Source: Crotalaria pallida (taxonomy: Eukaryota > Streptophyta > Magnoliopsida > Fabales > Fabaceae). From it: 64,000 bases of DNA. Below, piece by piece: positions 34,065-47,600 of the stretch. The notes beneath the pieces were generated by a model, which saw nothing but the letters and a program-made list of their open reading frames with translations, was not told where the DNA came from and did not search any database. A program made the position numbers and the translations under genes. The stretch's first letter is position 1. Each line of letters starts with the position of its first letter. The stretch spans positions 157,303,501 through 157,367,500 of the forward strand of contig CM075651.1 in assembly GCA_037953625.1 (NCBI GenBank), in the 5' to 3' direction.

Positions 34065-34576
34065 TAGAGTTGTCAAAAATAGGCTAAGCCCGACGGGTTG
34101 AGCCATTTAACCCGACATAAGCATGGGCTGGGCCAGGAGAATTCTAGCCCTTTTTGGCCCAGCCCGACAATTCATTATCCTGACACGAGCCAACCAGTTT
34201 GGCCCGAATTTAATTTTTTATTAATATGTTGTAATATTTTATTATTGAATAGGAGTGAACAATAATAAAATTAAGATGACATAAAGCATTTTGCCTTTTC
34301 ATTTATTATTTTCATAATTAATAATGACTTCCTAATAAAAAAAGTATTATAAAATTTTAATTTGGTTATGATTAATTATTATATTTCATGGAAATGAAAT
34401 AAATATTGGTCCATGGATCAGTCCGGCCCAGCCCGAAAAACTAGTGGGTTGGGCATGGCTATGGAAATGTATGGGCCGAAATAAAATGGGTCAGCCCAAC
34501 CCAACCCGAAAAAATGTTGGCCCTAATGGGTTGGGCTAGCTCGAATGGGTCGGGCCAGCCCAAATTGACAACTCTA
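34065..34576. mobile_element. hAT-like MITE rich in GGCCCAGCCC / GGGTTGGGC
   Basis: Ends TAGAGTTGTCAA / TTGACAACTCTA are inverted repeats, flanked by ATGCACGT (34057-34064) and ATGCACGC (34577-34584), a 7-of-8 target duplication. GGCCCAGCCCGA words at one end and their complements at the other surround an AT-rich core. 512 bp, non-coding. Confidence 0.9.
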
Positions 34577-34584
34577 ATGCACGC

Positions 34585-36119
34585 TGCACGCGTGCAAGTA
34601 TTGTGTTCCACCAGTAAAATGATGTGCATGATTCGGACTAGCAGGAGTAAATGGGTCAAAGCCCAATCCACAAATTTATTTGAGTTGGGCTTTGTCTCAT
34701 TTGCTCACAAGAGAAAGGATCATCCATGTCTTTCTGTCGATGGCATATAATATTTGCACATGTGTATTCTGATGTGTTGTTTTGTTAGCCACATCAGGCA
34801 TTAACTGATTTTTTCTAACGACATGAAATAAAACCAAATTTCAAAAAAATCAACGATGAATTGAAATCAAAAAATTTATAAAGACCAAAATCAAAATACG
34901 TCAAATTTTTAAGAACAAAAAATATAAATAAAACTATTTATTTATTTTTTGTTTTCATCTCATGGTCCGGAGGATCCGAGAATGAGTGATAGACCGTACA
35001 AATATCTAAAGTTCTAAACTCTATAAAGCGTTCGCGGATGATAACGAAAGACACAAAAATAGGTCATCAGATCATCCATAAGCAAGCATACGGCTAATTG
35101 GCATTCTTGAACAAAGCGAATGGTCTTGTCTTGTGCCGCCCTAGGATAATACTCCTATAATGATGTGGCAGTGACTAATTACTCCTAAACCATGAAGGTG
35201 GAGAAAAAATAATAACCCATATGTGGCTACAGAAAAAGGTTTAGCCATTGCTTTTTTGTGATAAGCTCGTCTAAAAGGTCACTTCCGCGAGATTGATTAG
35301 CATGGTAACCTTTTAATTTGCTAATAGAGAAGATGATTAAGAATGATATAAGGCACGTGAAAGAGAGAAAGCAAAGATCGATATTAATGCTAGCTTCTTC
35401 ATGCATTGCTTTGCACTCTAGCTTTCGGCACCTTCTTCTCTATGGGGGGCCACGAGTTTAATTAATTTTCCTCTCTTGTCTTCACATCAGTCACTTCTCT
35501 CAAGGTTCATTCAATTCATTCCCCCCTCTCTCTCTCTCTTTCTTTCTCTATTTAAAAAGACATCTAGCTTAGCTTGTAGTACGACTAACTAGTAAGCGTG
35601 TGTGTGAACTGTGAAAGTACTCTCTTTTTTCAAAGCATGCATACATACATACCCCATCAAAAATCAATTAACCCTCTCTTTTTTCCCTCTCTTATAAATA
35701 AAAAATTGTCTTAATATAATAATGAATTTGAAAAGCAATCACCCCATCTTTTCTTTTCTTTTCTTTTCTTTTCTACTGTCTAACTGTGTTTAAAGCCAGC
35801 TAGCTATCTAGCTTGCTTGCTTGTTCTTCTTTGGCTTAAAAGTCTCTAATTAGTAATTTTATGTTGCTCTTCCTTGCAAAGATTATTGCTCTATCTGACC
35901 CAGAAAAGCAGCTTCTTTCTTTGCCTTGGGTACGTATAGTAGTTTGCTTCTTTTTCATTTTCTCCATCTCCGGTAGGTTTTTGGCATTGTCCACCAGGTT
36001 TTTATCATACTTATGATACATCACGTCTATTTGAAAAATCCTCCTGGCTTAAAAAGTACAATGTTTGCGAAAATGAAATAAACATACTGTAATATGACTT
36101 TCTTGGCCTTGATCGAGCT
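34585..36119. other. Spacer with simple repeats
   Basis: Contains (CT)n at 35528-35548 and (TTTTC)n at 35750-35775. No gene recognised, although the block 35340-35700 is richer in GC and pyrimidines and could be a promoter or leader of something not resolved. Confidence 0.4.
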
Positions 36120-36980
36120 AACACTCGGTTTGTTATGGTGGATTTTGGGAAGGAGAAATTGGGGGAAGAGAAAATAAGGAGAAAATTAACTTTTCTTCTA
36201 TTTTGGTTCATCAGAGAAATTGAGGGAGGAGAGAAAATATGATAGGTCCTACTAGAAAAAGTTTTCTCTCCCAGAAAAAATTTTCTCTCCTACATATGCA
36301 ACAGAATGAGAGGAAAATGAGTTTAGAGAAGTAAAATTACTTACACGTCTTTCATTTATTCACTTTACCTAAAAAATTAAAAAAATATTTTTTTAATTAG
36401 AAAAAAATAAAGCTTTTATTTTCTCGATAAAAAATTGTTTATTTTTAATAATTTTGGACTCAAAATTTTTATCATGTAATAAAAAATTGAAGTAAAAAAA
36501 AATCTTTGACTTTCTTTAATATACATGCATATGAAATAGAAAGAAAAAATTTTATTTCTATTTTGTTAAACAAGGGTTTCTTTGTCTTTTGATAAATTTA
36601 TTGTCTTTTCTCTTCCTCTTTTCTCTCCAACAAAACGGAAGAAAAGAAAACTCAACTTTTCTCTCTCCCCTATTTCTTCACATTTTCTCTCATACCAAAC
36701 AAACACAATATCTACCCATTTCCTCACCATAATCTCTCTTCCCATTTTCTCTTTTTCCATTTTCTTTCGTGCAACCAAACAAACCCTAAGTAAGATTCAT
36801 CATGGGCATTAAGGGTGTGTTTGTTTTGGGTGATTTTGGCGGAAGGGATTTTGGGAGGAGTCCCGTTTGGTTCATGAGAAAAAATGAGAGGGAGATAAAA
36901 TATGACGGGTCACATGAGTAAATATTTTCTCTCCCAATAGAAGAGACAACGGAGAGTTTGGAGTTTATTGTCGGATCTAC
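36120..36980. repeat. Imperfect foldback repeat with GGTTTGTTTGGTT ends
   Basis: Purine-rich sequence at 36126-36250 (TTTGTTATGGTGGATTTTGG) appears inverted and diverged at 36600-36789 and again directly at 36811-36950. The arrangement suggests an old TIR element and a partial neighbour copy. Opposed frames at 36566-36812 are by-products. Confidence 0.4.
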
Positions 36981-37044
36981 CCAAATTGACTCGGATGAGC
37001 GATGAACCTATAATCTTTTGATAGAAAGAGTGAAGATATATTAC

Positions 37045-37325
37045 CGTACTTTTTATAGTCTTATTTATAGATTGTAATTAATCATATTACATTTATCAAG
37101 GAATATATGTTTATTCTTTGAAACTTTAAAAATTATTTTAGATTATAATTTTATTTTTTTAACATTAAAAAGAATTCCAAATTTCAAATGTATTGTCTCA
37201 CATTAATAAATTAATTTAAAAAAAAGATCAATCATAAATGCCTCATCGAAAATACAAAATGATTTATTGATAATATTGAAAAATTCTTCTACAATGTGAC
37301 CAATAAATAGGATCATATTAATTAT
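37045..37325. repeat. Decayed family A MITE
   Basis: AATACAAAATGATTTATTGA and neighbouring phrases match family A, but the terminal repeats are largely lost. Confidence 0.45.
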
Positions 37326-38497
37326 ATAATAATAAATTTATTTTAAAATAACACTCGGAATAAAATATAAGAGACTAAAACAAACTGTTTCTATTAAAAA
37401 AAGACACATTTATAATACTATAATTGAGTTAATTTTTCAATATATATTTATCTTATCTTAACTTCTTATTCTCGTGTATAAGAAGCTCAAATTAAAAAAT
37501 TCATAATATTAAATAAATTTTTTATACAATAAAAACCAAAATAACATACAAATACAAATATAGGAATAAAATTAATAATTATCTATAAGATAATGTAAAT
37601 TCTCCAAATGCCTTTACTTTGTTCCTCCTAGGATCATCCGTGGGCTCCTAGTGGTGGTGAATTGAAACTCGCTTGGTGTGGAAATATATAAGAAATTTTA
37701 CTCAAAATATCTAAAAATTGCGTGATATATATAAGAAATAAATTATGGGGTCTTATTTAAATAAAAAACTATTTTTCTTTGCCAATTCTAATCGCAAACT
37801 ATATAAAAATTAATAATAATTTATATTTTTTTATTAACACTATAATTTTGTTTTTTATGACATAATTCGCACTTAGGCTACGCATTGTATCTCCAATCAA
37901 TAATATTAATCTGCCTAAACAATAATTTTTTAGAAATGTTTTATACGAATTGAGACCCTTTCAATTTTTTTCTCTTCATTTTTTTGTTTGTTTCTCATAT
38001 TCAATCATTATTATGATTCTAACTGCATTAAATTTAATGCTTTAATTAATTACTAAATTATTCAACGACTTATTAATTCATTTAAAAAATAAATACGTAG
38101 CATCTTGGACTTGTTTTATACATACATCTACATCCATGTTCTAGCGAGTAGCCTGAGTGAGAATATATGTTAGTACGTAGTATTTTATACATACATCTAA
38201 ATCTATGTTCGAATGGGAGAGATATCATGTGTTTTTTTTTTTTTTTATGAATATAGTAGGAAAATGAAATAATTGTAGATAAAAGTTATAGGAAAATGCG
38301 ATTTTTTATATTTTTGAGAGAGTAGTAAGGGTGAATTTAGAATTTTTTTTATATGTGGTAATTTGTTAGCAAGACCCATATAGAGTAGTAAATATGTGAA
38401 TTATATGCTCTTAAAATATTCATGTTGCCAATGCTGGCCATTAATTTATCAAGTGGTTTTCATCATAATACATAATCAAACAGGGGAGCTTTTTTAG

Positions 38498-38551
<54 letters not shown>

Positions 38552-39551
38552 CAGAAAGGGCAAAAGTGCATCACATTATAACCATAAATGTATTACTTGA
38601 GTACAATAGCTTTAATTTCCGCCGACCAAAATCTTTTTGGTACATGCATGATCACCTCTTAGCTCCTATCCAAGCAAATTAAAAAGGCAAAAGCATTATC
38701 ACAAAAGCATTATCACAAAAGCAGCTGTTTTTCCCTTCCATGCATTCTGGCAATTAACTATGGGTCACTTTCGTTAGTTTATTCTACAAGTAATGTTTTC
38801 ATATTCAAAAGTATATTTGTAATTAAAATTGCACTTTTGTCTTCGTTCTAAAATTAATTTATTTTATATTCTTTCAAAACTACGCGGTACTTGTTTATGT
38901 CTCTTGGTTTAACCTTGTGGGTTTTTTAAAAATTATTTTTTACGTTTTGGATCGAGTATCTACAAGTGTAATTTGATAACTGACCCCTTTGGATATTATG
39001 AAACTTGTATAGGACAATTTTTTTTTTTTGTTTACATATAGGACAATTTTTTTAACAAAGCCTATTGATTAAATTTATAAAAGTTAAAGGTCGAACTATA
39101 AATCACTTGTTTAAATATCAAAACGGCTCCCTTACCAACTTGTTAGCATCTCTTGGTACGTAGTTGTTGTGAGATTGGGGCTACATTAGTCATGTCATGT
39201 GATTGCGAACAATTTTTTTTATAAACAAATATTATTGATTAATGGGATTAATGTAAATTCAAGCCGATCAAAGAAAATCAAAATTTACAATATCCTGTAA
39301 ACAGTTGAAGAGAAAAATAAATAAATATTCGTTTTCCTGTTGAATTTTGCAAAATGGATGAAGCATGTAATTATTGTAGACAGGATTGGGTATGATAACC
39401 TCTTTGCATTTTAACATAATCTCCTTTCAAGAACTACTCTTTAATGAAATTATCTTTTCCTTGAATTTTAAAAAAAAAAAGGTGATTATGGTTATGTAAA
39501 AATGGTTTTATATATAAAATTACTAGAAAATTTGGTCTCAATCTAATTGTA
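37326..39551. other. AT-rich desert with (TA)n microsatellite
   Basis: A pure TA run occupies about 38502-38547. Nothing else is seen; no frame is worth calling. Confidence 0.5.
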
Positions 39552-39841
39552 TACTCCATCCGGCTCGAATTATAAGCAAATTCAACCATTTTTACGCTTA
39601 TTAATTAAGGAGGTTAGTTGATTGTATTTAATTTTTCTCCAATTTACAAAAGTAAAGTTATTTTAGGAAAATAGTATTGGGAATGAAACAAAAATTAATT
39701 AAGATTACAATTTTTTAGAGATGTTTTAGAAAAGTGGCATTGAAAATGAAACAAAATTTAATAAAGTTAGTTAATTTTACTTATATTTTAAATCAAGATA
39801 AATATGTTTTTTGTTACTTATAATTCGAGACGCAGGAAGTA
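39552..39841. mobile_element. Stowaway-like MITE, family D
   Basis: Ends TACTCCATCCGGCTCGAATT / AATTCGAGACGCAGGAAGTA with TA flanks, 290 bp. The interior has AAGGAGGTTAGTTGATTGTA and ATTTTTTAGAGATGTTTTAG. Another copy, reversed, is at 56995. Confidence 0.85.
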
Positions 39842-40713
39842 TCGATGAATATCAAACCTCAAAAATAGTCGCTTTGCATTTGATTATAGAAACTAATTTC
39901 CTGTCATCAAATCAAAATTTGCTCTAATAAAGCACGACAAACTCTATAGATCATCAGAATTTTCCTCGGATGACTCAAATTCCTTCCAAACAACGGGAGA
40001 TCGATGACCATTCTTTTATGAGCTGCTGCTTGGTTCCATACAAGGTGGTAGCTCAGCAAACCAAGTAGTACTAGCTAGTTCATCATTAGACCCACATCCA
40101 AAGGCTATAGCCGCATAAAAAACTCACCCGGTTGGATGAGGTCAATTAACAACTTCAAACCCTCCAACTTTAAAAACTTGATTGGGGCATCTATCATGGG
40201 AAGCCCCTAAATATTGGTTCTGTCTAGTGTCTAGAGAATAGCTAGGTAGGTATATGGGGTCATGTGGCCAAAAGCTCGTAGCATAGCCATGCCGTACGTA
40301 GCCTAATAGTAGAAGTACTGTATCTTTCGAAGAGTAATGAAATTTATACGTACACATACTTTCTGCTTATTTTTGTTTTTCTTCATTAATTTTCTGTTAT
40401 CCAATTGGTAGAAAAAGGCAGATATGGTACCCAACGGAAAAATAAATAAAATAAGATAAAGAAGAGAGGAGCTCAACCAACTAGTCAATACTTATAGAAA
40501 TCAAAGTTCACCGAATAATTCTTGTAAAGTACTCTACTAAAGAGAGGAGTAACTTATTTTGCATGTGTTGGGAGGTAGTACTACTATTCAATACACTCAC
40601 AAATAACTTTGTACATGATGAGCTACTTGCTACTTAGTTAAAAAAATGATATATGTCATTCTTTTATAGATTAAACTTTTGAGAAAATGGAGAATATATC
40701 GAAAGTGTAAAGG
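39842..40713. other. Spacer
   Basis: No gene or bounded repeat recognised. Minus-strand frames at 40142-40488 have no motif. Confidence 0.45.
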
Positions 40714-41440
40714 TTTTTTTACAACAGTGTATCATCCGTCATTCATCCGTTTATGGTCGTTAACTTTTAGATTAAAGTAATATAAATGAATGGTGGATGG
40801 TGGATGATGGTGTAAAAAAATATTACACCGTCAGTGCATACTCATAAATTTCTAAATTTTTTTATAAATTAACTTATATATATATATATATCATTGTAAA
40901 AAGAGAAAATGGGCAATTCACCAACAGTGTAAAGTTTTTCACACAATCGGTGCATTATCCACCATTCATCCGTTTATGGTTGTTGATTTTCAAATTAAAG
41001 TAATACAAATGAATGGTGGATGATGGACCTATGATGTAAAAAACTTTACAATAACCTCAATTTTTTACACTAACGGTGTATCATCCGTCACTCATCCGTT
41101 TACGGTCGTTGACTTTTAGATTAAAGTAATATAAATGAACAAATGAATGGTGGATGATGAATTGATGGTGTAAAAAAAACATTACACCGTCAGTGCATAC
41201 CCATTAATCTCTAAACTTTTTTAGAAATTAACTTATATATATATATATCATTGTAAAAAGAGAAAATGGACAATTCACCGACAATGTAAAGTTTTTTATA
41301 ACATCGGTGCATTATCCACCATTCATCCGTTTATGGTTGTTGACTTTCTAATTATAGCAATACAAATGAATGGTGGATGATGGACTGATCACTGATGGTG
41401 TAAAAAACTTTACACCGTTAGTGCATACTCATTAATCTCT
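40714..41440. repeat. Tandem duplication (2 x 349 bp) of paired hairpin repeats
   Basis: The word ATCATCCGTC recurs at 40731 and 41080, a period of 349 bp. Each period holds two hairpin units: CATCCACCATTCATCCGTTT-type sequence is followed about 60 bp later by its inverse AAATGAATGGTGGATGATGG. Units are separated by (TA)n and AAAAAGAGAAAATGG. This looks like two related MITEs duplicated together. Confidence 0.8.
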
Positions 41441-44200
41441 TGTAAAAAATATATTATTTATAAGTTGAAAAATTAAATTCATTGCTTTTATATAGTTGTA
41501 TTTAAATCATTTTCTTATACAATATTACTTTTTTAAAAACCAATTGGAGTACAATATTACTATAAACAATGATAAAAATAATAATAAAAAATAAAAAATT
41601 AACCTCAATTTTTTTAAGATAAAAGGTTAAAAATATTTTTTTTTCTTTGAAAATGTGTAATATATAAAAAGAAATAAACCTTTTTTTTAATATTTTGTTA
41701 ACTTTTTTTTCTATCAAGCAAACCCTAATGAATTAAATACTGTATTACTGTTTATAACTCCTTATTATACAGCTGGTTAACATTATTAGTAGTACATTAC
41801 CAAACAAAAATTCATAATTGTGTCACGCCCTCACGGGTTCTTAAAATCAATTAAATTTAAAATAAGATACAGTAGTACGTACTAATATGATAGCAACTAA
41901 ACAGAGTTGCATCAGCAAAACAAGAGAGTTAATTAGTAATTATAGCTAGCAGAGGTTGCAAGTTGGAATATACGGATTGTGGAATTGGTAATTAATCCAT
42001 AGTACTATAGTAGTATAGTGTATCTAACTAGTACTAATTGAGTAATTAAATAAGAAAGCAACATATGAATAAAGGGGAAGACAGCTAGCAGAAATGGAAG
42101 GGGGAGCCCCGGTGATGGGGTAGTGGTGGTGACTCGTGAGAGTCACATCAGACGTTAAGTCCAAAAATGTCAACAAATGTCGCATCACCGTCCAATCCCT
42201 TACCGCACCGTTGACCCCTAAACAGTACTTTCTCCAGAAATTATGAATGAATGAAATAAAGATAAGCAAAGAAAAGTAGCTAGAATATATGGTATAGTAA
42301 ATAATAAAGCAAGAATCCACCCAAATCCAGGAACCCAATATCTCACTCCTCGGCATTTGTGATCAAATTCTTCATCACCAACATTGCAGATGCAGGAGGG
42401 AGGAAAAAATATCAGCGGTATAAAATACTATTAAAAATGAAACATCAATTTATAAAATTAATCTATAAATAGATTTATGTTAAAAAAAAAAAGTGATTTG
42501 TGTCAAATCTTTTTTATATAATAATGTACCTTTGTTTGTAAGTTGATTTTGGGAAAACGTTGTGTTGCATATCTCATACTGTAAGACATATAGAAGCAAG
42601 CAATTCTTAGTGAGTTACGAGTAATTAGATATACTCTCAAATTAAAATAAAATTAGGCCAAGTACAAAAGTGCCTAAGCTTATCTGCTCATGTATGTATA
42701 TGTATCTCAATGAATGCTTGATTCATGCCACCGGGACAAGCTTTATGACCACGGTAGAGTCGTAAAGAGCTGGAATGTTGTTAACAGCTGCTCCCGTGGT
42801 AAATTTTGTTAACATATTAGTGGGTTTGTATCACTATATACGAACTTGTTTGTTTCACTGAAACTAAGCTAGGTTAGATTTGATGATGATATAAGAAAAA
42901 ATATATCAATCCATAAAATAAACATACAAATCAATTTACAATATAAAAAAAATTTGATAGGCGTCACAAAGTATTACATATTTTGCTTATTAATATTTGT
43001 TAACAAGTAATATGTATGTGTAATCTTGTTGCACTGTTAACTAATTGATGGAGTAGATTATTAGTAAGTTAATACTGTGTATTTCTCATAATGTAATCAA
43101 TAGTAATATAATGTCTCGTTGTCAACATGTGTTAAAATTTGAGTTTTAATACTAATAAAAGTCTAATATAATTAATTTGTTAAAATATTAGTTTTATTAT
43201 CAATGAGAATAGATAATTAAGTTATTTAAACACCCACGATAAAAAGAATTTAATTTATGTCGTGTGTATAATTTTTTTAAAAAAGATAAATTTTACTATA
43301 ATGATCCATATATAAAAAGATATTAATATTTCACTACAAGAACACCATTAATTTAAAAAGAAAAACCAGAAAAGGAGGCGGTGTAAAAATATATATACTT
43401 TTAAAGGTGAGGGTGTAAAAATATTAAATTAAGGTTTACGTAACAGTTGGAAATTCCGATTTCATATATATATAGTAGATTATTCTAACAAATTTGCATA
43501 TCTAAGTTTTTGTCCTGCCACTCTCGTATGATATTTTATCGAAGATTTTGTTCTCTGAGGGTTCAGACAATTCCTCACACTGTTGGGTTCAGTGCTCATC
43601 CATAAAATCATTCTTTTCTTTTCCTTTTCTTATGCGAGACAGCCTATAAAAAGTATGTCATTGTAGCGAATGGTTAGAGATCGATATGTGAGGTGATAGT
43701 CATAGGAAAAACGAGGTGGGTATTTTTAACGTTAAATATTTTGGTCATTTATTTTTTTTATTGGGGTTCTATTTTGATAGTATTTTTTAAGGGTAAATTA
43801 TTTTTTTTCTCCTGTATTTTAATCCAAAATTATTTTGTCTTATGTATTTTTAACTTTAACATTTTGCCATCCTATGCTTTAATTTTGACATTTTGAATAA
43901 TTGAATCTTGTATTATGATTATACTACCTCCTTATTCATTTTTTTCATTCACAAAATAATTACTTATTAATTTTACTTTTTTTACATAATAAAAATTTAG
44001 GGAAAAAATATTTTGCCCCTAATATTTTTTATTTTTGAATATTTCACCTTTGTGTTTTGGGTTGTTTTCACAATACCCCTTTTTCATTTTGTGTTATTTT
44101 TATCTTTTTCTCATACACTAATAGACTTGGATTTTTAATGCAAGTTTTCCTTTAATATATTCCTTAACCAATGCCCTCGGGGCACTGGTCAGCAATGCCC
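41441..44200. other. AT-rich spacer
   Basis: No gene is supported. Frames at 41502-41717 and 42024-42356 (minus) and 43693-43896 (plus) lack domains. The segment 42085-42240 is locally GC-richer and may be a fragment of a leader or promoter. Confidence 0.4.
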
Positions 44201-44630
44201 TATTTTTATTTTTTAAACATTGTACCAAAAGGAAAAAAATATTGGAGGTCCATGAATAATTTTTCCAAGATAAAAACTCTAAATTCGTATATAAAATGCT
44301 ACATATATGAAATTTTCAAATAACACAAAATAAGTTATAATTTTTATATTTTTGAAATCTACATTTCAATACGATCGTTTTGACATAAATTCGTAATTTT
44401 TGGACTTACGCTTTTAAAATTATAAATTTTTAAAGTTACAGAGATATTTCTTCAAAGGGAATTTTTGAAGTTGTAGAGTTGTTTCTTTAAAATTACGTAT
44501 TTTGTGTTATTTGAAAATTTCATATCTGTAGCATTTTATATATGAATTTAGAGTTTTTATCTTGGAAAAATTATTCATGGACCTCCAATAATTTTTTCCT
44601 CTTGGTACAGTGTTTAAAAAAATAAAAATA
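44201..44630. mobile_element. Foldback MITE with ~140-bp arms
   Basis: The left arm (44201-44340) begins TATTTTTATTTTTTAAACAT and contains GGAGGTCCATGAATAATTTT and TCCAAGATAAAAACTCTAAA; the right arm (44490-44630) is its reverse complement at about 95 percent by eye. The 150-bp centre is diverged. Long arms relative to size recall Mutator-like MITEs, but no target duplication was found. Confidence 0.8.
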
Positions 44631-47600
44631 TGATGTTACAAAGTATTTCGACTGCGCTGTACATAGCTCTATTTAGTACAGTTTATATTTTTGAGATATT
44701 AAATGATTTAAAGAGCATTTTTGATTGGTTAAAAATTATGGAATGTATGCAAGAATAATCTAATAAAAATAGAGGATAGGAAGCCTCTAAATTTTCTTTG
44801 TGACCAAGTAAAGTTTGAATTTCATCTATGGTTCTTTGTGTAGGCAATTAATGACTTTGCAATTCACTAGGTTCTCATTAGTAGATGCCTTGAAAATTTC
44901 TGAACTTGGCCACCAAGTCACTCCCTCCTTGTGCGGTGACCCCTTTTGGGAGTGGGGTGGGATGACCAAATTTTCCTAATTATAAATAGAGGACTTCTTA
45001 GAGTGAGTTTCCTATTGTACACATTTTACACTTAGAAAATTTGTGAAAGAACCTAGAGGGAGAGAGAGTCAAAAACCGTGGAGTCTAGGAAGAAAGGGAG
45101 TGGATTTTGTGTCATAAAGCTTGAAGTATTCACCTTGAAAAAGGTATTTTATGAACTCATAATCTATTATTTTGCTTTGATTTTTTTTAAGCTATTCTTT
45201 TGATTTTTAAGAAACTTTACTTTGTATTCCTATTTTTCTTCTTCTATTTATGAACTCTGATAGGAAGGTTTGAAGTTATTTTAAGTGTATAAGAAATAGT
45301 ATGATAGTCATATGAACAAGGATTAAAAAGCGACTCAAAATGAAGTTTAAAGAAACAAAGGTTTCCCCTTTTATTTTTCTTGTGATGGCCGAATTTTATA
45401 ATAATAAAAAAAGGAAGCAAAAAGTTTGATTTTATCATGTGAACATGTTTATGTGATTTTTATTTTTGTTGTGAATTTAGAATATAATGATGAAGGTTTG
45501 TTGTTTTAATAATGAAATCTTAATGAAATAATCAGAGAATAAGGAACGAAATGTCATTTGAAAAGTAATTTATTTTCTTATTTCTACGTTAAGGCCGTGA
45601 GGCCTAGGAGGTGTTTTTAACAAAATTTTGTTTGATGTTAAGTGTATAATTGATTTATTGTTAAGTTGATGTGTGATTGTATAAGTATTTTATATCGTAT
45701 AAAATTATATATGTGAATGTGTGATTTATGTGCAATATGTGTTTGGATAAATAATTGTTTTTACTTTGAAAGTGTTTATTTTAATTGATTTAGTATTTGT
45801 AGTAATTGTTTTAGAGTTTAGAAAGTATCGGAGTATGTTATAAAGTGTTTTAAAATTTTTTCCCTGTTTGTATTTTAATTTAGGTTGGCCGAATTTTATA
45901 TTGTGTGAAATGGTGATTTTTAGATTTTTTGTTATTGTCTAAATGTTGTATGATAATTATAGTATGTATTTTTGTGAAACAAACATGAAAATAAGCATTT
46001 TTATTAAAGTAAATTAATTCTGGAAAATTAATTTTAATTCTGAAAAATAAATTTTGTTTGGACTATGGGTCCCTAAAAGTGTATTTTTATGATGTATTTG
46101 TAATGAGTAATTGTATATATGTGTATATTATACAGTACAACGTAAAAGTATGAGTTAAAATGAAATGACTTTTTGGAAAATTAAGTAGTTGCTGTAATTT
46201 TATTATATTAGGCCAAAACTTAATTGTAAAGAAGAAAAATGATTTTTGATTTTACTTAAATGTCTAATTGTTAATTGGTGTGTGTATTATTTATTAATTG
46301 ATATTAATATGCATGAAACATGAAAAATAATAAATATTTTAAATAATAAAAAGTAATTCTGGAAAATAATTATTTTTGGACCGTATGGCCAAAGAAAGAA
46401 TTTATTTAAGTGATTTTAGTTGTAATTAATTGTATGTGTTAGTTTATTAATAATAGGATGTATGTATGATTTCATGTGTGAAATAAAGATGAATTTTTGA
46501 AAATACTTTGGTTACTGTTTTTATTTTATATTTTTGGACCGAATTATTATTTAATAGATTAAGTATGTTCTTTTAATTTTTCTAAGTGCCTAAGTTTTAT
46601 ATGATGTTGTATTCTAATTATTTGAATGTGATTTCAAGAAATAAGAGTTAAATAAATGATTTTAGGTGAAAATAAATTATTTTGGAAAAATAATTTAATA
46701 TTCTGGAAAATTTTATTTTTAGGGCCGTGAGTCATAGAGTGTTGTTTTTAAATATATTTGTGATGTGTATAAGTTAATAGTATAAAGTACCGTGTGAAAT
46801 ATATGTTATAGAGTGCATAAAAAATTTATTTTCTGGAAAAATGATGTTGTTGTCCATAATTGAATAAGTAAGGGAAAATATTCTTTTATTAAGTTTAATT
46901 TTATCTTTTGACTTTGATGTATGTATCTTTTAGTATGAAATTGAAAAAGATGAATTTTCGGGTGAAATTGAATATGTGGTTGTCCAGCATAGATCTTTAT
47001 ATGATTACATGATATTAAAATGTTATTTAGATAGTGAGACTTGTGTTTTGTGTATAGGAAAAAGTGACATAATTTTTTAGTGTATAGTTTAGGATAAAAG
47101 TAATTTTTAAGTTGGTATTATAATGTTGTCCAGATTTGATGATTGAATTAATTTGAGTTTGGAAATTTAAGTTATTGGATGAATGTATGTGTATGTTATG
47201 GAGTGTTTGTTTGAATGAGATTTATAAATGATAGAAGCCTTTTACGTGAATTGTTTTAATTGTTTTAAACTAAAATAAGTTTTGGTATTCAACGAAAATG
47301 ATTTGATTTAATATTTTAAATATTATAGTAGCTTGGTAGTTGTTATACAAGGATTTGGTTAAGGATAACCAAAGCTTATAATAACTTATCAAGTTACATA
47401 ATTATTTTATTTAAGTTTTATTTTATTTTGAGTTAGTATCAAACGTTTTGATTTAATTATTTACGTGGTTAACATAAAAAATTATTTACGTGGTTCAAAT
47501 GAATTTGATCTTGAAAAAAAATGTTGTTTCACACTTATGTTATAGAACATTAGATTTGGGTTTAATTTAGTTAAGTCTAGCTATTTAGTAAAAGTATTTT

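Noticed and set aside
38502..38547. TA run considered as an origin or regulatory site
   Set aside because: It is an ordinary dinucleotide microsatellite.
42024..42356. 110-codon minus-strand frame
   Set aside because: No domain, no splice partners and mixed composition; kept only as a locally GC-richer patch.
42728..42802. Possible microRNA-like hairpin (CCACCGGGACAAGC with GCTGCTCCCGTGG)
   Set aside because: The stem is short and mismatched, and no known plant microRNA sequence was recognised.
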